Shown here: positions 1-7,522 of the stretch, piece by piece
How the letters are laid out: each line of letters starts with the position of its first letter
Numbering within the stretch: the first letter of the stretch is position 1
NCBI RefSeq assembly: GCF_000971155.1
Contig: NZ_BBLX01000007.1
Span: 1 to 64,000 of the forward strand
From: Demequina maris
GTDB taxonomy: Bacteria; Actinomycetota; Actinomycetes; Actinomycetales; Demequinaceae
Reading direction: 5' to 3'
DNA length: 64,000 nucleotides
The notes under the pieces: model-generated
What the model saw: the letters and a program-made list of their open reading frames with translations, nothing else
Told to the model about the DNA's origin: nothing
Database searches by the model: none
Position numbers and translations under genes: made by a program

Positions 1-50
1 TGTCTGGTGTCACGACATCGTTCACTGATGTGTCGCGACATCGTTCACAG
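1..50 (+). repeat. IS481 left terminal repeat (double box)
   Basis: Two direct boxes, TGTCACGACATCGTTCAC at 8-25 and TGTCGCGACATCGTTCAC at 31-48, form the left end. They are candidate transposase binding sites. The inner one matches the outer right-end box in 21 of 22 positions when inverted. Confidence 0.8.
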
Positions 51-73
51 GCCTGGTGCTTCGACGATGGGCC

Positions 74-1270
74 ATGGCGGATGCAGACAAGAACCGGGTC
101 ATCGTGCTGGCGGTCATCGAGGGCGGTCTGTCCGTCGCCGAGGCGGCGCAGCGGTTCAAGGTCTCCAGACGGTGGATCTACACCCTCGTGGCCCGGTACC
201 GCGTCGAGGGTGCTGGCGGTCTTGAACCGCGCTCACGCGCCCCACGCACGTCGCCACAGGCCACGCCCGCACCGGTGCGGGCACGGATCCTGGAGCTGCG
301 CGACGAGCTCACAGCCGAAGGACTCGATGCTGGGGCGGAGTCCATCGCGGACCGGCTCACACGCGAGGACCTGACGGTTCCGGCGACGTCGACGATCTGG
401 CGGATCCTGCGCGGCGGCGAACGCGTCACGGCGCAGCCACGCAAGCGTCCCCGCTCGTCGTGGGCCCGCTTCGAAGCCGCCGCCCCCAACGGCTGCTGGC
501 AGTCCGACATGACCCACTGGCACCTGGCCGACGCCACCGAGGTCGAGATCATCTCCTGGCTCGACGACCACTCCCGGTTCCTGCTGCACATCTCCGTCCA
601 TGCGGTCGTGACCGCGCCGATCGTGACCACCACGTTCCTGACCACCGCACGTGAGCACGGTCTACCAGCGTCGACGCTGACGGACAACGGGCTGATCTAC
701 ACCACCCGGTTCGCCAACTACAAAGGCGGCCCCAACCACTTCGAGCACGTCATCGCATCCCTGGGCATCAAGCAGAAGAACGGCCACCCCGGCCACCCCC
801 AGACCCAAGGCAAGATCGAACGCTTCCACCAGACCCTGAAGAAATGGCTCACGGCCAGGCCCGACGCCGACACGATCGACGCGATGCAACACGTGTTGCA
901 CACCTTCCAGCACGTCTACAACCACGAACGCCCTCACCGGTCGCTTGCCCGGCGCACCCCCGCGGAGGCCTACACCGCGCTACCCAAGGACCAGCCCTCG
1001 ATCGAGCTCCTCGAGCGCCACTGGCGCGTCCGCCACGACATCGTCGACCCCGGCGGCACCATCACCGTGCGCTGGGCCGGGAACCTACGCCACCTCGGCA
1101 TCGGACGCGCCCACCGCGGAACCGACATCGTGCTCCTCATGGCCGGCCGCGACACCCTCGTCATCGACCGCACCACCGGCGAGATCATCGCCGAACACCA
1201 CCTCGACGAAACCCGCGACTACCAGCCCAAGAAACACCAAAGGCCCCTCCCGAAGGAGGGGCCTTTGTGA
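74..1270 (+). CDS. IS481-family transposase
   Basis: A 398-residue DDE transposase that would cut and join the element ends. An N-terminal helix-turn-helix region (about residues 5-45, SVAEAAQRFKVSRRWIYTLV) is followed by an rve integrase core with catalytic D145 (WQSDMTHW), D204 (LTDNG) and E249 (GKIERFHQ). The ORF is intact and of normal length for IS481. I prefer the ATG at 74; an in-frame GTG at 56 would add six residues and lie close to the terminal repeat. The last ten codons are built from a perfect hairpin (see the terminator entry). No frameshift or slippage site is seen, so the copy is probably active or recently active. Confidence 0.93.
   Translation: MADADKNRVIVLAVIEGGLSVAEAAQRFKVSRRWIYTLVARYRVEGAGGLEPRSRAPRTSPQATPAPVRARILELRDELTAEGLDAGAESIADRLTREDLTVPATSTIWRILRGGERVTAQPRKRPRSSWARFEAAAPNGCWQSDMTHWHLADATEVEIISWLDDHSRFLLHISVHAVVTAPIVTTTFLTTAREHGLPASTLTDNGLIYTTRFANYKGGPNHFEHVIASLGIKQKNGHPGHPQTQGKIERFHQTLKKWLTARPDADTIDAMQHVLHTFQHVYNHERPHRSLARRTPAEAYTALPKDQPSIELLERHWRVRHDIVDPGGTITVRWAGNLRHLGIGRAHRGTDIVLLMAGRDTLVIDRTTGEIIAEHHLDETRDYQPKKHQRPLPKEGPL
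1238..1267 (+). terminator. Hairpin inside the transposase 3' end
   Basis: Perfect 13-bp stem CAAAGGCCCCTCC / GGAGGGGCCTTTG closed by a CGAA tetraloop. It ends at the first base before the TGA stop, so the terminator is itself coding. It may also block transcription running across the element end. Confidence 0.75.
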
Positions 1271-1314
1271 ACGATGACCCGAGACATCTGTGAACGATGT
1301 CCCGACACATCACA
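1267..1314 (-). repeat. IS481 right terminal repeat (double box)
   Basis: Inverted counterpart of the left end. The outer box is at 1290-1307 and a more diverged inner box at 1267-1284, again 23 bp apart. The terminal bases read TGT on the minus strand from 1314. Confidence 0.78.
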
Positions 1315-1318
1315 TGCG

Positions 1319-1389
1319 AGCGGGTGACGGGAATCGAACCCGCGCTATCAGCTTGGGAAGCTGAAGTTCTACCATTGAACTACACCCGC
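1319..1389 (-). tRNA. tRNA-Gly (anticodon CCC)
   Basis: Read on the minus strand, the 71-nt sequence folds as a cloverleaf. The acceptor arm is GCGGGTG/CACCCGC with discriminator T. The anticodon stem TCAGC/GCTGA holds loop TTCCCAA, giving anticodon CCC for GGG codons. The T arm GCGGG-TTCGATT-CCCGT is present. CCA is not encoded. The IS481 copy ends 4 bp from its 3' end, so the element has inserted just downstream without damaging it. Confidence 0.95.
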
Positions 1390-1422
1390 GAGCACCGCTC
1401 GGCGGCGGTGCGTCACCCCATT

Positions 1423-3930
1423 CTAGGGGGTCGCCGCAGCCTCCTCGCCCACGGCGCGCGGCGCATCGTCCCGCACGACCCGGTCCTCGCGCAGCCCCTC
1501 CCGATGGCCGAGCGCCTCGAGCCAGCGCACCAGCTGCAGGTGCACCTGCTCGGCGCCGCGCAGCCGTCCGTGCTCGAGAAGCGACGCGTCGAGCGACCAG
1601 TCCGACGGGTAGACCAGCAGCGGCCGCGTCTGCCATCCGCCCAGACCGCCGTGGCAGCCCACCAGCTCCTCGAAGGCCGCGACCTCGTCGAGGCCGGGCT
1701 CGTGCAGCGAGTTGACGTAGATGTCCGGCGCCTCGGGGAACGAGGCGACGCGCGCCATGTCGGTCGCGGCACCCGGGCCGAACGGCGCGAGCGGATCCTC
1801 GCCCTCGACCTCGCCCGTCGACAGCCGGTGCAGCCCGCGCGGGCCGATCGCCACGGGGCCCGAGGCCGCACGCACGACGATGAAACCGATGCCCGGGTGG
1901 GTGGCGAGCGTCTCCACGAGGCCCGGATGCTCCGCCTCGAGGTCCGCGAGCGCGAGCGGCTCCGGGGAGTCGGTGAACCAGACGCCGCCGAGGTTGCCGC
2001 TGCCGACGACCGCGAGCGCCGGCCCGCCGTCGCCCGCCGGGGACGATGCGGCGGCGCCCGCCTCGCGCCGCCTCAGCGCGCGCCTGGCCGCGCGGCCCGA
2101 CACCGACTCCTGCGCCGCGGCCTCGCTTACGAGCAGCCGCACCCGGCCCCAGGTCTCCTCGTCGTGCGACGTGTCGAGCGCGCGTCCGCCGGTGTGCGCC
2201 GCCACGAGCTCCTCGAGCGTCATGCCGTAGCGCTGCAGGAACGTCGCCCCCTGGCTCTGGCCGTGGTCGGACACCAGGACGATGCGGTACTCGCGGGGAG
2301 TGATCCCGGCCTGTGCGACCTGCTCGAGCGTGCGGAGGACCCCGTCGAGGCCGTAGAGCGACGCGAGCGACTCGGGGCGCGTGACGCCCGCGTGGTGGGC
2401 GATCTCGTCGTAGTCGACGAAGTCCACGTAGATGGATCGCGCGCCCTCCATCATCGCCTCGATGACGAGGGCGACGTTGAGGTCCCTCAGGAGCACGTTG
2501 GTGATGCCGCGCAGCGCGACGTACGAGCCGCCGCGATGCACGCGCGGCTCGACCCCGCGCCACTCCTGGCGGCGTGCCTGCCACACCTCCTTCGCCATCT
2601 CGCCGAGCGTGCGCGTCAACGCGCGGGCGAAGCCCGCGGGGTGGGTGAAGAACGCCGCGTAGGAGCGCGAGGGTCCGAGCGACCGCTCGCCGCCGCGCAT
2701 GCCGCTCATCGTGAGGAACGAGCGCTCCGCATCGCCGGAGAACAGGTTGGAGATCGACACGCCCTGGTCCGCGAGCAGGCCGCGGCCGTCGCTCACCCGC
2801 TCCTCGATGAGCGCCGCATCGTCGGGGCGGTTCGCGACGACCATGCGCCCGAGCGCGCGATCCCACCACCGGAAGGCGGGGATGCCGCGCGACGAGCCGT
2901 GGAGGATCCCCGCCTGGCTCACGGGCGTGGTCGACGGCACCCGCGCGGTCCACTCGGTCCAGGTGTGCGTGCCGCCACGGATCCAGCGCGCGATCGTCGG
3001 CAGGTTGCCCGCGCGCAGCTCCTGCTCGAGCAGGGGCGCGGACACCCCGTCGAGCTGCACGAACACCACGCCCGGCAGCCCGTCGGGCTCGGGGCGGTCG
3101 TCGTGCAGTGCCATGCGGGTCGCGTGCACGAGCAGGTAGTCGTGGGTGCTCACCGAGAACAGCCAGGACACCAGCGTCATGAGGACCGTCAGGATCCACG
3201 AGGCGACGAGCGCCCATCCCGGGCTCGCGACGTCGACGCCGGGAGCGAGCCACAGCGCCAGCCCGACGGTCGTGGCGTTGGCGAGCAGCGCGGCCACGAG
3301 CGCGCCCGCCCAGCCGAACCGGCTCGCGATCCGCAGCCACACGGGCTGCAGGACCCACGTGACGAGGGCGATCGCCACGGCCGCCAGCAGCGCCGCGATC
3401 CACCCGTCCGCAGTCACCCCGGGCGTGAGCGCGATGGCGGCCGCGACCACCACGGTCTGCACGGCCAGCTCGGCGGCGCGGGCCGCCCGCGCGCGCATCG
3501 TGCGCCGCTGCGCGCCCACGGCCTCCGCGAGCTCACGCTCGCGCTCCCCCTGGAACCACCGGCCCGCGCCGGGGGTCCAGGCGAGCGCCAGCGTGAGGCC
3601 CGCGCCCGCGGCGACGACGATGGCGGCGGGCAGGGAGCCGTCCGGCGTGGTCGCCTGGTGGATCGCCTCGAGCACGCGCAGTCCCGCGAGCGCGGACAGG
3701 ACGATGCGCGCGCCGTTGGAGCCCCGCCACAGCGCGACGGCGGCGGCGATGAGGCCCGCGCCGAGCAGGCCGAGCGCGACGATGGTCGCGGTGGACGCCT
3801 CCGCGCGCCCGGTGCCGCCCGCGAGGGCGATGGTGCTGATGGCTAGGTCGAGCGCGCCGCCGAGCGCGGTGAGGGCGGCGAGCACGATCACGCCTGGTGG
3901 ACGGCGTGCACGCGTCACGGACGGTCGCAT
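1423..3930 (-). CDS. Membrane-anchored alkaline phosphatase/phosphodiesterase-family protein
   Basis: An 835-residue protein. About the first 280 residues hold several hydrophobic segments (paired helices near residues 15-65, then about 150-260) resembling actinobacterial proteins annotated with phage-holin-like N-termini. The rest is a type I phosphodiesterase/alkaline-phosphatase-superfamily domain: metal-binding Asp in VVFVQLDG, a TTP nucleophile context (VPSTTPVSQAG), DYDEIAHHAG and the SDHGQ motif. The substrate is unknown; membrane anchoring suggests a phosphodiester in the envelope, which is inference. The start gives a basic N-terminus ahead of the first helix. The sequence has many copies of the GCATCGTCC 9-mer (1463, 2041, 2277, 3709). 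Confidence 0.8.
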   Translation of the reverse strand: MRPSVTRARRPPGVIVLAALTALGGALDLAISTIALAGGTGRAEASTATIVALGLLGAGLIAAAVALWRGSNGARIVLSALAGLRVLEAIHQATTPDGSLPAAIVVAAGAGLTLALAWTPGAGRWFQGERERELAEAVGAQRRTMRARAARAAELAVQTVVVAAAIALTPGVTADGWIAALLAAVAIALVTWVLQPVWLRIASRFGWAGALVAALLANATTVGLALWLAPGVDVASPGWALVASWILTVLMTLVSWLFSVSTHDYLLVHATRMALHDDRPEPDGLPGVVFVQLDGVSAPLLEQELRAGNLPTIARWIRGGTHTWTEWTARVPSTTPVSQAGILHGSSRGIPAFRWWDRALGRMVVANRPDDAALIEERVSDGRGLLADQGVSISNLFSGDAERSFLTMSGMRGGERSLGPSRSYAAFFTHPAGFARALTRTLGEMAKEVWQARRQEWRGVEPRVHRGGSYVALRGITNVLLRDLNVALVIEAMMEGARSIYVDFVDYDEIAHHAGVTRPESLASLYGLDGVLRTLEQVAQAGITPREYRIVLVSDHGQSQGATFLQRYGMTLEELVAAHTGGRALDTSHDEETWGRVRLLVSEAAAQESVSGRAARRALRRREAGAAASSPAGDGGPALAVVGSGNLGGVWFTDSPEPLALADLEAEHPGLVETLATHPGIGFIVVRAASGPVAIGPRGLHRLSTGEVEGEDPLAPFGPGAATDMARVASFPEAPDIYVNSLHEPGLDEVAAFEELVGCHGGLGGWQTRPLLVYPSDWSLDASLLEHGRLRGAEQVHLQLVRWLEALGHREGLREDRVVRDDAPRAVGEEAAATP

Positions 3931-3987
3931 GGGTCCATCATCGTCGTCGTCGGGCGCTGAGGGCCGAGGCCGGGCCCGCGCGCCGGG

Positions 3988-4545
3988 TCAGCGGTTCTGC
4001 AGCGCGTCGAGCCCCACCGCGACCGCGTGGATCAGCCGCGGGTCGTAGCGGTCGTCCTCGACGGTCACGCGGTAGGTGTCGCGCACGCCCCACTTGCGGA
4101 CGATCGTCATGACGGGGGACCCGGCATCCTCGGTGGCGAACAGGAAGTCGTACGGCAGCAGGTCGAAGCCGATGCGCCGCAGGACCGCGTAGAGCGAGGA
4201 CGTCTCCTGCCCCAGCACGCGCGGCAGGCCCTCCTGCTCCATGTACCAGGTGGTGAGGAGGAGCGACCGCCGGAAGTCCTTGCGGAAGCCGCCGAGGACC
4301 GTGCCGGCCTCGTCCCGCACGTCGACCACCGAGCTGAGGTCGAGGACGTTGCGCGCCTGGAGGGTGAAACGCACGTGCGCCTTCGAGTCGTCCGCGTAGA
4401 ACGGCACCTCCTCGCGCAGCCGGCCGCGCTTCTGCTGGGCGAACGCGAGCTGCTCGACCGGGTTCCACGCCTCGTCCGCCCGCCAGACCTCGTAGCGGTT
4501 CACCATGAGGGTGATGCGCTGCCGCACGAGGTAGTGGACCGTCAT
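3988..4545 (-). CDS. LURP-one-related (Tubby-like fold) protein
   Basis: 185 residues matching the LURP-one/DUF567 family: the YLVRQRITLMVNRYEVW opening and the KAHVRFTLQARNVLDLSSVVDVRDE stretch with a later RRIGFDLLPYDFLF. The family has a Tubby-like beta-barrel; its bacterial role is unknown. It has no signal peptide or membrane helix, so it is presumably cytoplasmic. The start ATG is fixed by TAGGGT exactly 6 nt upstream, implying a leaderless message. It shares the 42-bp divergent region with the lipoprotein gene at 4588. Confidence 0.78.
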   Translation of the reverse strand: MTVHYLVRQRITLMVNRYEVWRADEAWNPVEQLAFAQQKRGRLREEVPFYADDSKAHVRFTLQARNVLDLSSVVDVRDEAGTVLGGFRKDFRRSLLLTTWYMEQEGLPRVLGQETSSLYAVLRRIGFDLLPYDFLFATEDAGSPVMTIVRKWGVRDTYRVTVEDDRYDPRLIHAVAVGLDALQNR

Positions 4546-4551
4546 GACCTC

Positions 4552-4557
4552 ACCCTA
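4552..4557 (-). promoter_or_regulatory. Leaderless -10 (TAGGGT) of the LURP-one gene
   Basis: TAGGGT on the minus strand followed by six bases (GAGGTC) and the ATG at 4545, so transcription should begin at the start codon. Confidence 0.6.
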
Positions 4558-4587
4558 GGAGCGCGCCGGAGGGGCCACAATGGCGGC

Positions 4588-5043
4588 ATGCCCGCTCCCT
4601 CCGTGTTCCGCCTCGCCGCCGCGGCGGTCCTGGCGGTGCTGCCGCTCGCCGCCTGCGCCGGCGCGCCCGAGTACCCGATCGTGGCGACCGCGGCCGCGGC
4701 GGAGGTGCCGGACGCGTCGCTCGCGATGCGCTCGGTGGAGATCACCCTCGAGTCGGTGGGCGCGCAGGACGTCGTGGTCACCGGCGGCACCGTGTTCTCG
4801 CCGTACTTCGACCGGCTCGACGCCGTCGGGCTCAACATCGCCGTGCCCGCCGGCGGGGAGGTGACGGTGCGTCTCCCGCTCGGGATCGCCACGTGCCCGG
4901 CAGGCGAGGGCGGGTCCAGCGCGCAGCTGGTGCTGGAGTCGGGCGGGGAGGAGCTGCTCCAGTCGGTCGTCCTGAGGGACCGCCAGCTCGCCCGCCTCAA
5001 CAAGAAGACCTGCGCGTTCCGGATCGACGACGAGGGCCTCTGA
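4588..5043 (+). CDS. Small secreted lipoprotein
   Basis: 151 residues with a signal peptide and lipobox (AVLPLAACAG, cysteine near residue 23), so it should be lipid-anchored outside the membrane. The mature part is a beta-rich domain with two later cysteines (IATCPAG, KKTCAFR) that could pair. No known family was recognised. The ATG at 4588 has a GGAGGGG about 13 nt upstream; an ATG at 4580 is in another frame and lacks the lipobox. Function unknown. Confidence 0.72.
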   Translation: MPAPSVFRLAAAAVLAVLPLAACAGAPEYPIVATAAAAEVPDASLAMRSVEITLESVGAQDVVVTGGTVFSPYFDRLDAVGLNIAVPAGGEVTVRLPLGIATCPAGEGGSSAQLVLESGGEELLQSVVLRDRQLARLNKKTCAFRIDDEGL

Positions 5044-5074
5044 GCCGGATCCCTATTCCCGGTCGGCGAGATTA

Positions 5075-5145
5075 GCATCGTGCCTGGTAGATGGCCACTT
5101 TTTGCGGATCGCCCGGCGGGTGGCCGCGCATCGTCCCTGGAAGAT
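5075..5145 (+). repeat. Two direct copies of the extended GCATCGT-CCTGG core
   Basis: GCATCGTGCCTGGTAGAT at 5075 and GCATCGTCCCTGGAAGAT at 5128 match in 16 of 18 positions, 53 bp apart. Between them GGCCAC (5093) and GTGGCC (5120) form an inverted pair. The same extended core sits in the centre of the repeats at 42169 and 62231. Confidence 0.6.
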
Positions 5146-5244
5146 CGACGTTGCACCTGTCGGCGGGCTCGCGCTCAGGCGCCCCTCGGCCGGATCTCCC
5201 GGCGGAGCGGACCGGTCCGCCGGAGAGCAGGGGAGGACATCAGC

Positions 5245-5469
5245 ATGGCACTCGGTTCCGGCATCTTCCTGATCGTCGTCGGCGCGATCGCCGCGTTCGC
5301 GGTGGACGACGCGATCGACGGCGTGAACCTCGCGATGATCGGCTACATCTGCATGGCCGCAGGCGTGGTCGCGATCGTGGTCTCGCTCATCGCCAACGCG
5401 CAGCGCTCGCGCACCACGCACACCGAGGTGCGCGACGAGCACGTCGACCACCACCGCGTCGAGGGCTGA
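5245..5469 (+). CDS. DUF6458-type small membrane protein
   Basis: 74 residues with two predicted membrane helices (about 4-20 and 26-50) and a short charged tail rich in Arg/His. It resembles the actinobacterial DUF6458 family, which has no assigned function. The start ATG has a GGGGAGGAC ribosome site about 9 nt upstream. The 200-bp region before it holds the duplicated extended motif described separately, and a strong hairpin terminator follows the stop by 7 nt, so it is a monocistronic unit. Confidence 0.75.
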   Translation: MALGSGIFLIVVGAIAAFAVDDAIDGVNLAMIGYICMAAGVVAIVVSLIANAQRSRTTHTEVRDEHVDHHRVEG

Positions 5470-5475
5470 GCGCGA

Positions 5476-5509
5476 CGCACCGCCCGGCCCCGACGGGCCG
5501 GGCGGTGCG
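5476..5509 (+). terminator. Perfect 15-bp hairpin after the DUF6458 gene
   Basis: CGCACCGCCCGGCCC and GGGCCGGGCGGTGCG enclose a CGAC tetraloop, 6 nt after the stop. No U tract follows, as is common in GC-rich actinobacteria. Confidence 0.75.
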
Positions 5510-5544
5510 ACCGGCCTGGTACGCCGCCCTTGCGGCGCGGCCGC

Positions 5545-5575
5545 TTGACCCTCCCGTGAGGGGACGGTTCATGCT
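5545..5575 (+). promoter_or_regulatory. MerR-type promoter with 19-bp spacer and operator
   Basis: A -35 TTGACC (5545-5550) and a -10 CATGCT (5570-5575) are separated by 19 bp. The spacer region carries the inverted repeat CCCTC-CCGT-GAGGG. A long spacer with an internal dyad is the MerR activation geometry. The ATG at 5582 is 6 nt after the -10, so the regulator is probably leaderless and autoregulated. Confidence 0.65.
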
Positions 5576-5581
5576 GACGGC

Positions 5582-6430
5582 ATGCATCCGGGAGAGCTTC
5601 TCAGCATCGGTGAGTTCGCCGCGCTGACCCGTCTGACCGTCAAGGCGCTGCGGCACTACGACGAGCAGGGACTCCTCACCCCCGTGCGGGTCGACCCCTT
5701 CAGCTCGTACCGCTACTACGCGCCGGACCAGGTCCGCCGCGCGACCCTCATCGGCACCATGCGCCGCATGGATGCGCCGCTCGCCGTCGTCCGCGAGGTG
5801 CTCGACCTCGCCGACGGCCCCGAGCAGGCGGCGGAGGCGTTCTCCGCCTGGTGGGCCGCACAGGAGCGCCACCACGAGCAGCGTCGGGACATCGGCCGCT
5901 ACCTCACCCGCTACCTGCGAAGCCAAGGAGCCGCCATGAATATCCGCACCCGCGCTGTGCCCGAGCGCACGCTCGCCGTCATGAGCCGCGAGCTCTATCA
6001 GCCGGAGCTCGAGCCGTTCATCATGGAGGCGTTCTCGACCCTGTTCGACCATGCGGTCGCGCACCCCGGCCTCCGGGACCTCGACACCACGGTCGAGCAG
6101 CCCACGTACGTGATCTATCACGGCTCGGTGACGCCGGACTCGAGCGCGCTCGTCGAGGCCTGCGTAGTCGTGAGCCCCGATGCGCGCCCCGCCGAGGGCA
6201 TCTCGATCCGCCTCGAGCCCGCGCATGAGGAGGCGTACGCCTCGCTCACCCGCGACCAGGTGGTCTTCCCCGACATCCTCGACGCCTACGACGCCGTGGC
6301 GACCTGGGTGATGGCCCACGGCGCCGCCCACGACGACCTCCCCCCGCGGGAGGTGTACATCGCCGACGTGATGAGGGCAGACGCCGAGGACCTCGTCTGC
6401 GACGTCGTGTTCCCCTTCGTGCCCCGCTGA
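5582..6430 (+). CDS. MerR-family regulator with GyrI-like effector domain
   Basis: 282 residues. The N-terminal winged helix is typical MerR (LSIGEFAALTRLTVKALRHYDEQGLLTPVRVDPFSSYRYY, residues 7-46). A coiled linker follows, then about residues 120-282 resemble the GyrI/AraC-effector small-molecule-binding domain (IRTRAVPERTLAVMSRELY). By family it twists its promoter when a drug-like ligand binds; the ligand is unknown. The promoter with a 19-bp spacer lies directly upstream. The VOC gene 60 bp downstream may be co-transcribed. Confidence 0.87.
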   Translation: MHPGELLSIGEFAALTRLTVKALRHYDEQGLLTPVRVDPFSSYRYYAPDQVRRATLIGTMRRMDAPLAVVREVLDLADGPEQAAEAFSAWWAAQERHHEQRRDIGRYLTRYLRSQGAAMNIRTRAVPERTLAVMSRELYQPELEPFIMEAFSTLFDHAVAHPGLRDLDTTVEQPTYVIYHGSVTPDSSALVEACVVVSPDARPAEGISIRLEPAHEEAYASLTRDQVVFPDILDAYDAVATWVMAHGAAHDDLPPREVYIADVMRADAEDLVCDVVFPFVPR

Positions 6431-6490
6431 CCGCGCGCATCGTCGCCGCCGGCCGTAGCCTGACGGGGACCGCTCAACCCGGGAGCATCC

Positions 6491-6943
6491 ATGGCCACCG
6501 TCTCGACGTACCTCAACTTCGACGGCACCTGCGAGGAGGCCTTCGCGTTCTACCGCGAGGTCTTCGGCGGCGACTACGTCGGACCCGTCCAGCGGATCGG
6601 CGAGGTGCCGCAGCCGCCGGGCATGCCGGCGCTGACCGAGGAGGAGGGCGCGCGCATCATGCACGTCGCCCTCGAGACGGTCGCCGGGCACGTGATCCAT
6701 GGCACGGACATCGTGCCGTCCATGGGGCACGTGCTCACGAACGGCAACGCGATGTCGATCAACCTCGAGCTCGACGATGAGGACGAGCTGCGCGACCTGT
6801 GGACCCGGCTGTCGGCGGGCGCGGACATCGAGATGGAGCCCACACCCATGTTCTGGGGTCAGCTGTTCGCCTCGTTCGAGGACCGGTTCGGCATCCGCTG
6901 GATGATGGTCGCGCCGCTCACCGAGGGCACCGGGCTGGCCTGA
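6491..6943 (+). CDS. VOC-superfamily (PhnB/glyoxalase-like) protein
   Basis: 150 residues with the opening TYLNFDGTCEEAFAFYREVFGG and the late MFWGQLFASFEDRFGIRWM, both typical of the PhnB/3-demethylubiquinone-type VOC subfamily. These are paired beta-alpha-beta-beta-beta metal or ligand sites; the exact reaction is not predictable. Its place after a drug-type MerR regulator suggests a stress or resistance role (inference). A GGGAG site precedes the ATG by about 6 nt. A near-match of the iterated motif (GCATCGTCG, 6437) follows the upstream stop. Confidence 0.82.
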   Translation: MATVSTYLNFDGTCEEAFAFYREVFGGDYVGPVQRIGEVPQPPGMPALTEEEGARIMHVALETVAGHVIHGTDIVPSMGHVLTNGNAMSINLELDDEDELRDLWTRLSAGADIEMEPTPMFWGQLFASFEDRFGIRWMMVAPLTEGTGLA

Positions 6944-6961
6944 CGGCCCGCGGGCAGGGCG

Positions 6962-7393
6962 TCAGCCCTCGTCGCCGTAGGTCTCCTCGATCGCGTCGAA
7001 GAACGCGTCGGACAGCATCTGGAAGTTGTCGCGGTCCAGCACGATCGGATCGCCCTCGTCGATCTCGAGCACGGTGGTGTCCGCGTCGAGCCCCGAGCCC
7101 TCGGGCGGCTCGAAGCGGCCGCCGTTGCCGTTGAGCGACTCCACGACGGCGCGCATCTCCTGCAGCGGTCCCGGGTCGTCGCCCTCGGCGTCGCGGCTTC
7201 GGTCCGAGAACATGCCCTCGAGCTGGCTCGCGACCGCGACGAAGTACTCGTCCTCGATCGCCTGGATCGCCGAGTCCATGGAGCCGTCGCCGGGCGCCTG
7301 CCCGCGGAGCAGGTCGAACGCCGCGACCTCGGCCTCGATGCGCCAGCGGCACGAGTCGATGTAGTCGCCGCTGTACTCGGTCACGTCATCCAT
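6962..7393 (-). CDS. Acidic protein of unknown family
   Basis: 143 residues, strongly acidic, without membrane segments or recognisable motifs; the C-terminus DNFQMLSDAFFDAIEETYGDEG is predicted helical. The start at 7393 is supported by GGAGGTGGAGCC directly before the ATG; a longer in-frame version would begin at 7474 without a comparable site. It converges on the VOC gene with a gap of 18 bp. I do not recognise it. Confidence 0.6.
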   Translation of the reverse strand: MDDVTEYSGDYIDSCRWRIEAEVAAFDLLRGQAPGDGSMDSAIQAIEDEYFVAVASQLEGMFSDRSRDAEGDDPGPLQEMRAVVESLNGNGGRFEPPEGSGLDADTTVLEIDEGDPIVLDRDNFQMLSDAFFDAIEETYGDEG

Positions 7394-7509
7394 GGCTCCA
7401 CCTCCTGCGCATCGTATGACGCTCAGTATGGTGCGCCCGAACTGCCAACGCACAGAGGAGCCCCGGCGCTTCACGCCTGGTGCGCCTCGGGTCGCGCCCG
7501 GCCGCGGCG

Positions 7510-7518
7510 GGACGATGC
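7510..7518 (-). repeat. GCATCGTCC copy after the MFS gene stop
   Basis: Lies 4 nt past the MFS gene stop, reading GCATCGTCC in the direction of that gene and flanked as CCGCATCGTCCCGCC. Confidence 0.7.
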
Positions 7519-7522
7519 GGGA

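Larger units (their letters stand above)
1..1314 (+). mobile_element. IS481-family insertion sequence, complete
   Basis: A single DDE transposase gene lies between related terminal repeats that begin TGT at base 1 and end ACA at 1312-1314, the usual IS481 ends. Each end carries two copies of an approximately 18-bp box (core GACATCGTTCAC, one copy with GTCATCGTTCAC) spaced 23 bp apart, and the two ends align in inverted orientation over about 50 bp. The right end stops 4 bp before the 3' end of a tRNA-Gly gene. The left flank is outside the window, so a target duplication cannot be tested. Starting exactly at the element end suggests a contig broken at a multicopy repeat (inference). Confidence 0.88.

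Noticed and set aside
29-1309. Shorter IS boundaries at the inner left box and outer right box
   Set aside because: This gives an excellent 21/22 match, but pairs an inner with an outer box; the full ends at 1 and 1314 give TGT/ACA termini and equal box layout.
1297-3846. Long plus-strand frame opposite the phosphodiesterase-like gene
   Set aside because: Arg/Gly-rich shadow of a GC-rich gene without family motifs; the minus frame has clear membrane helices and catalytic motifs.
6962-7393. Toxin-antitoxin component
   Set aside because: Acidic small protein but no partner gene or recognisable antitoxin motif.
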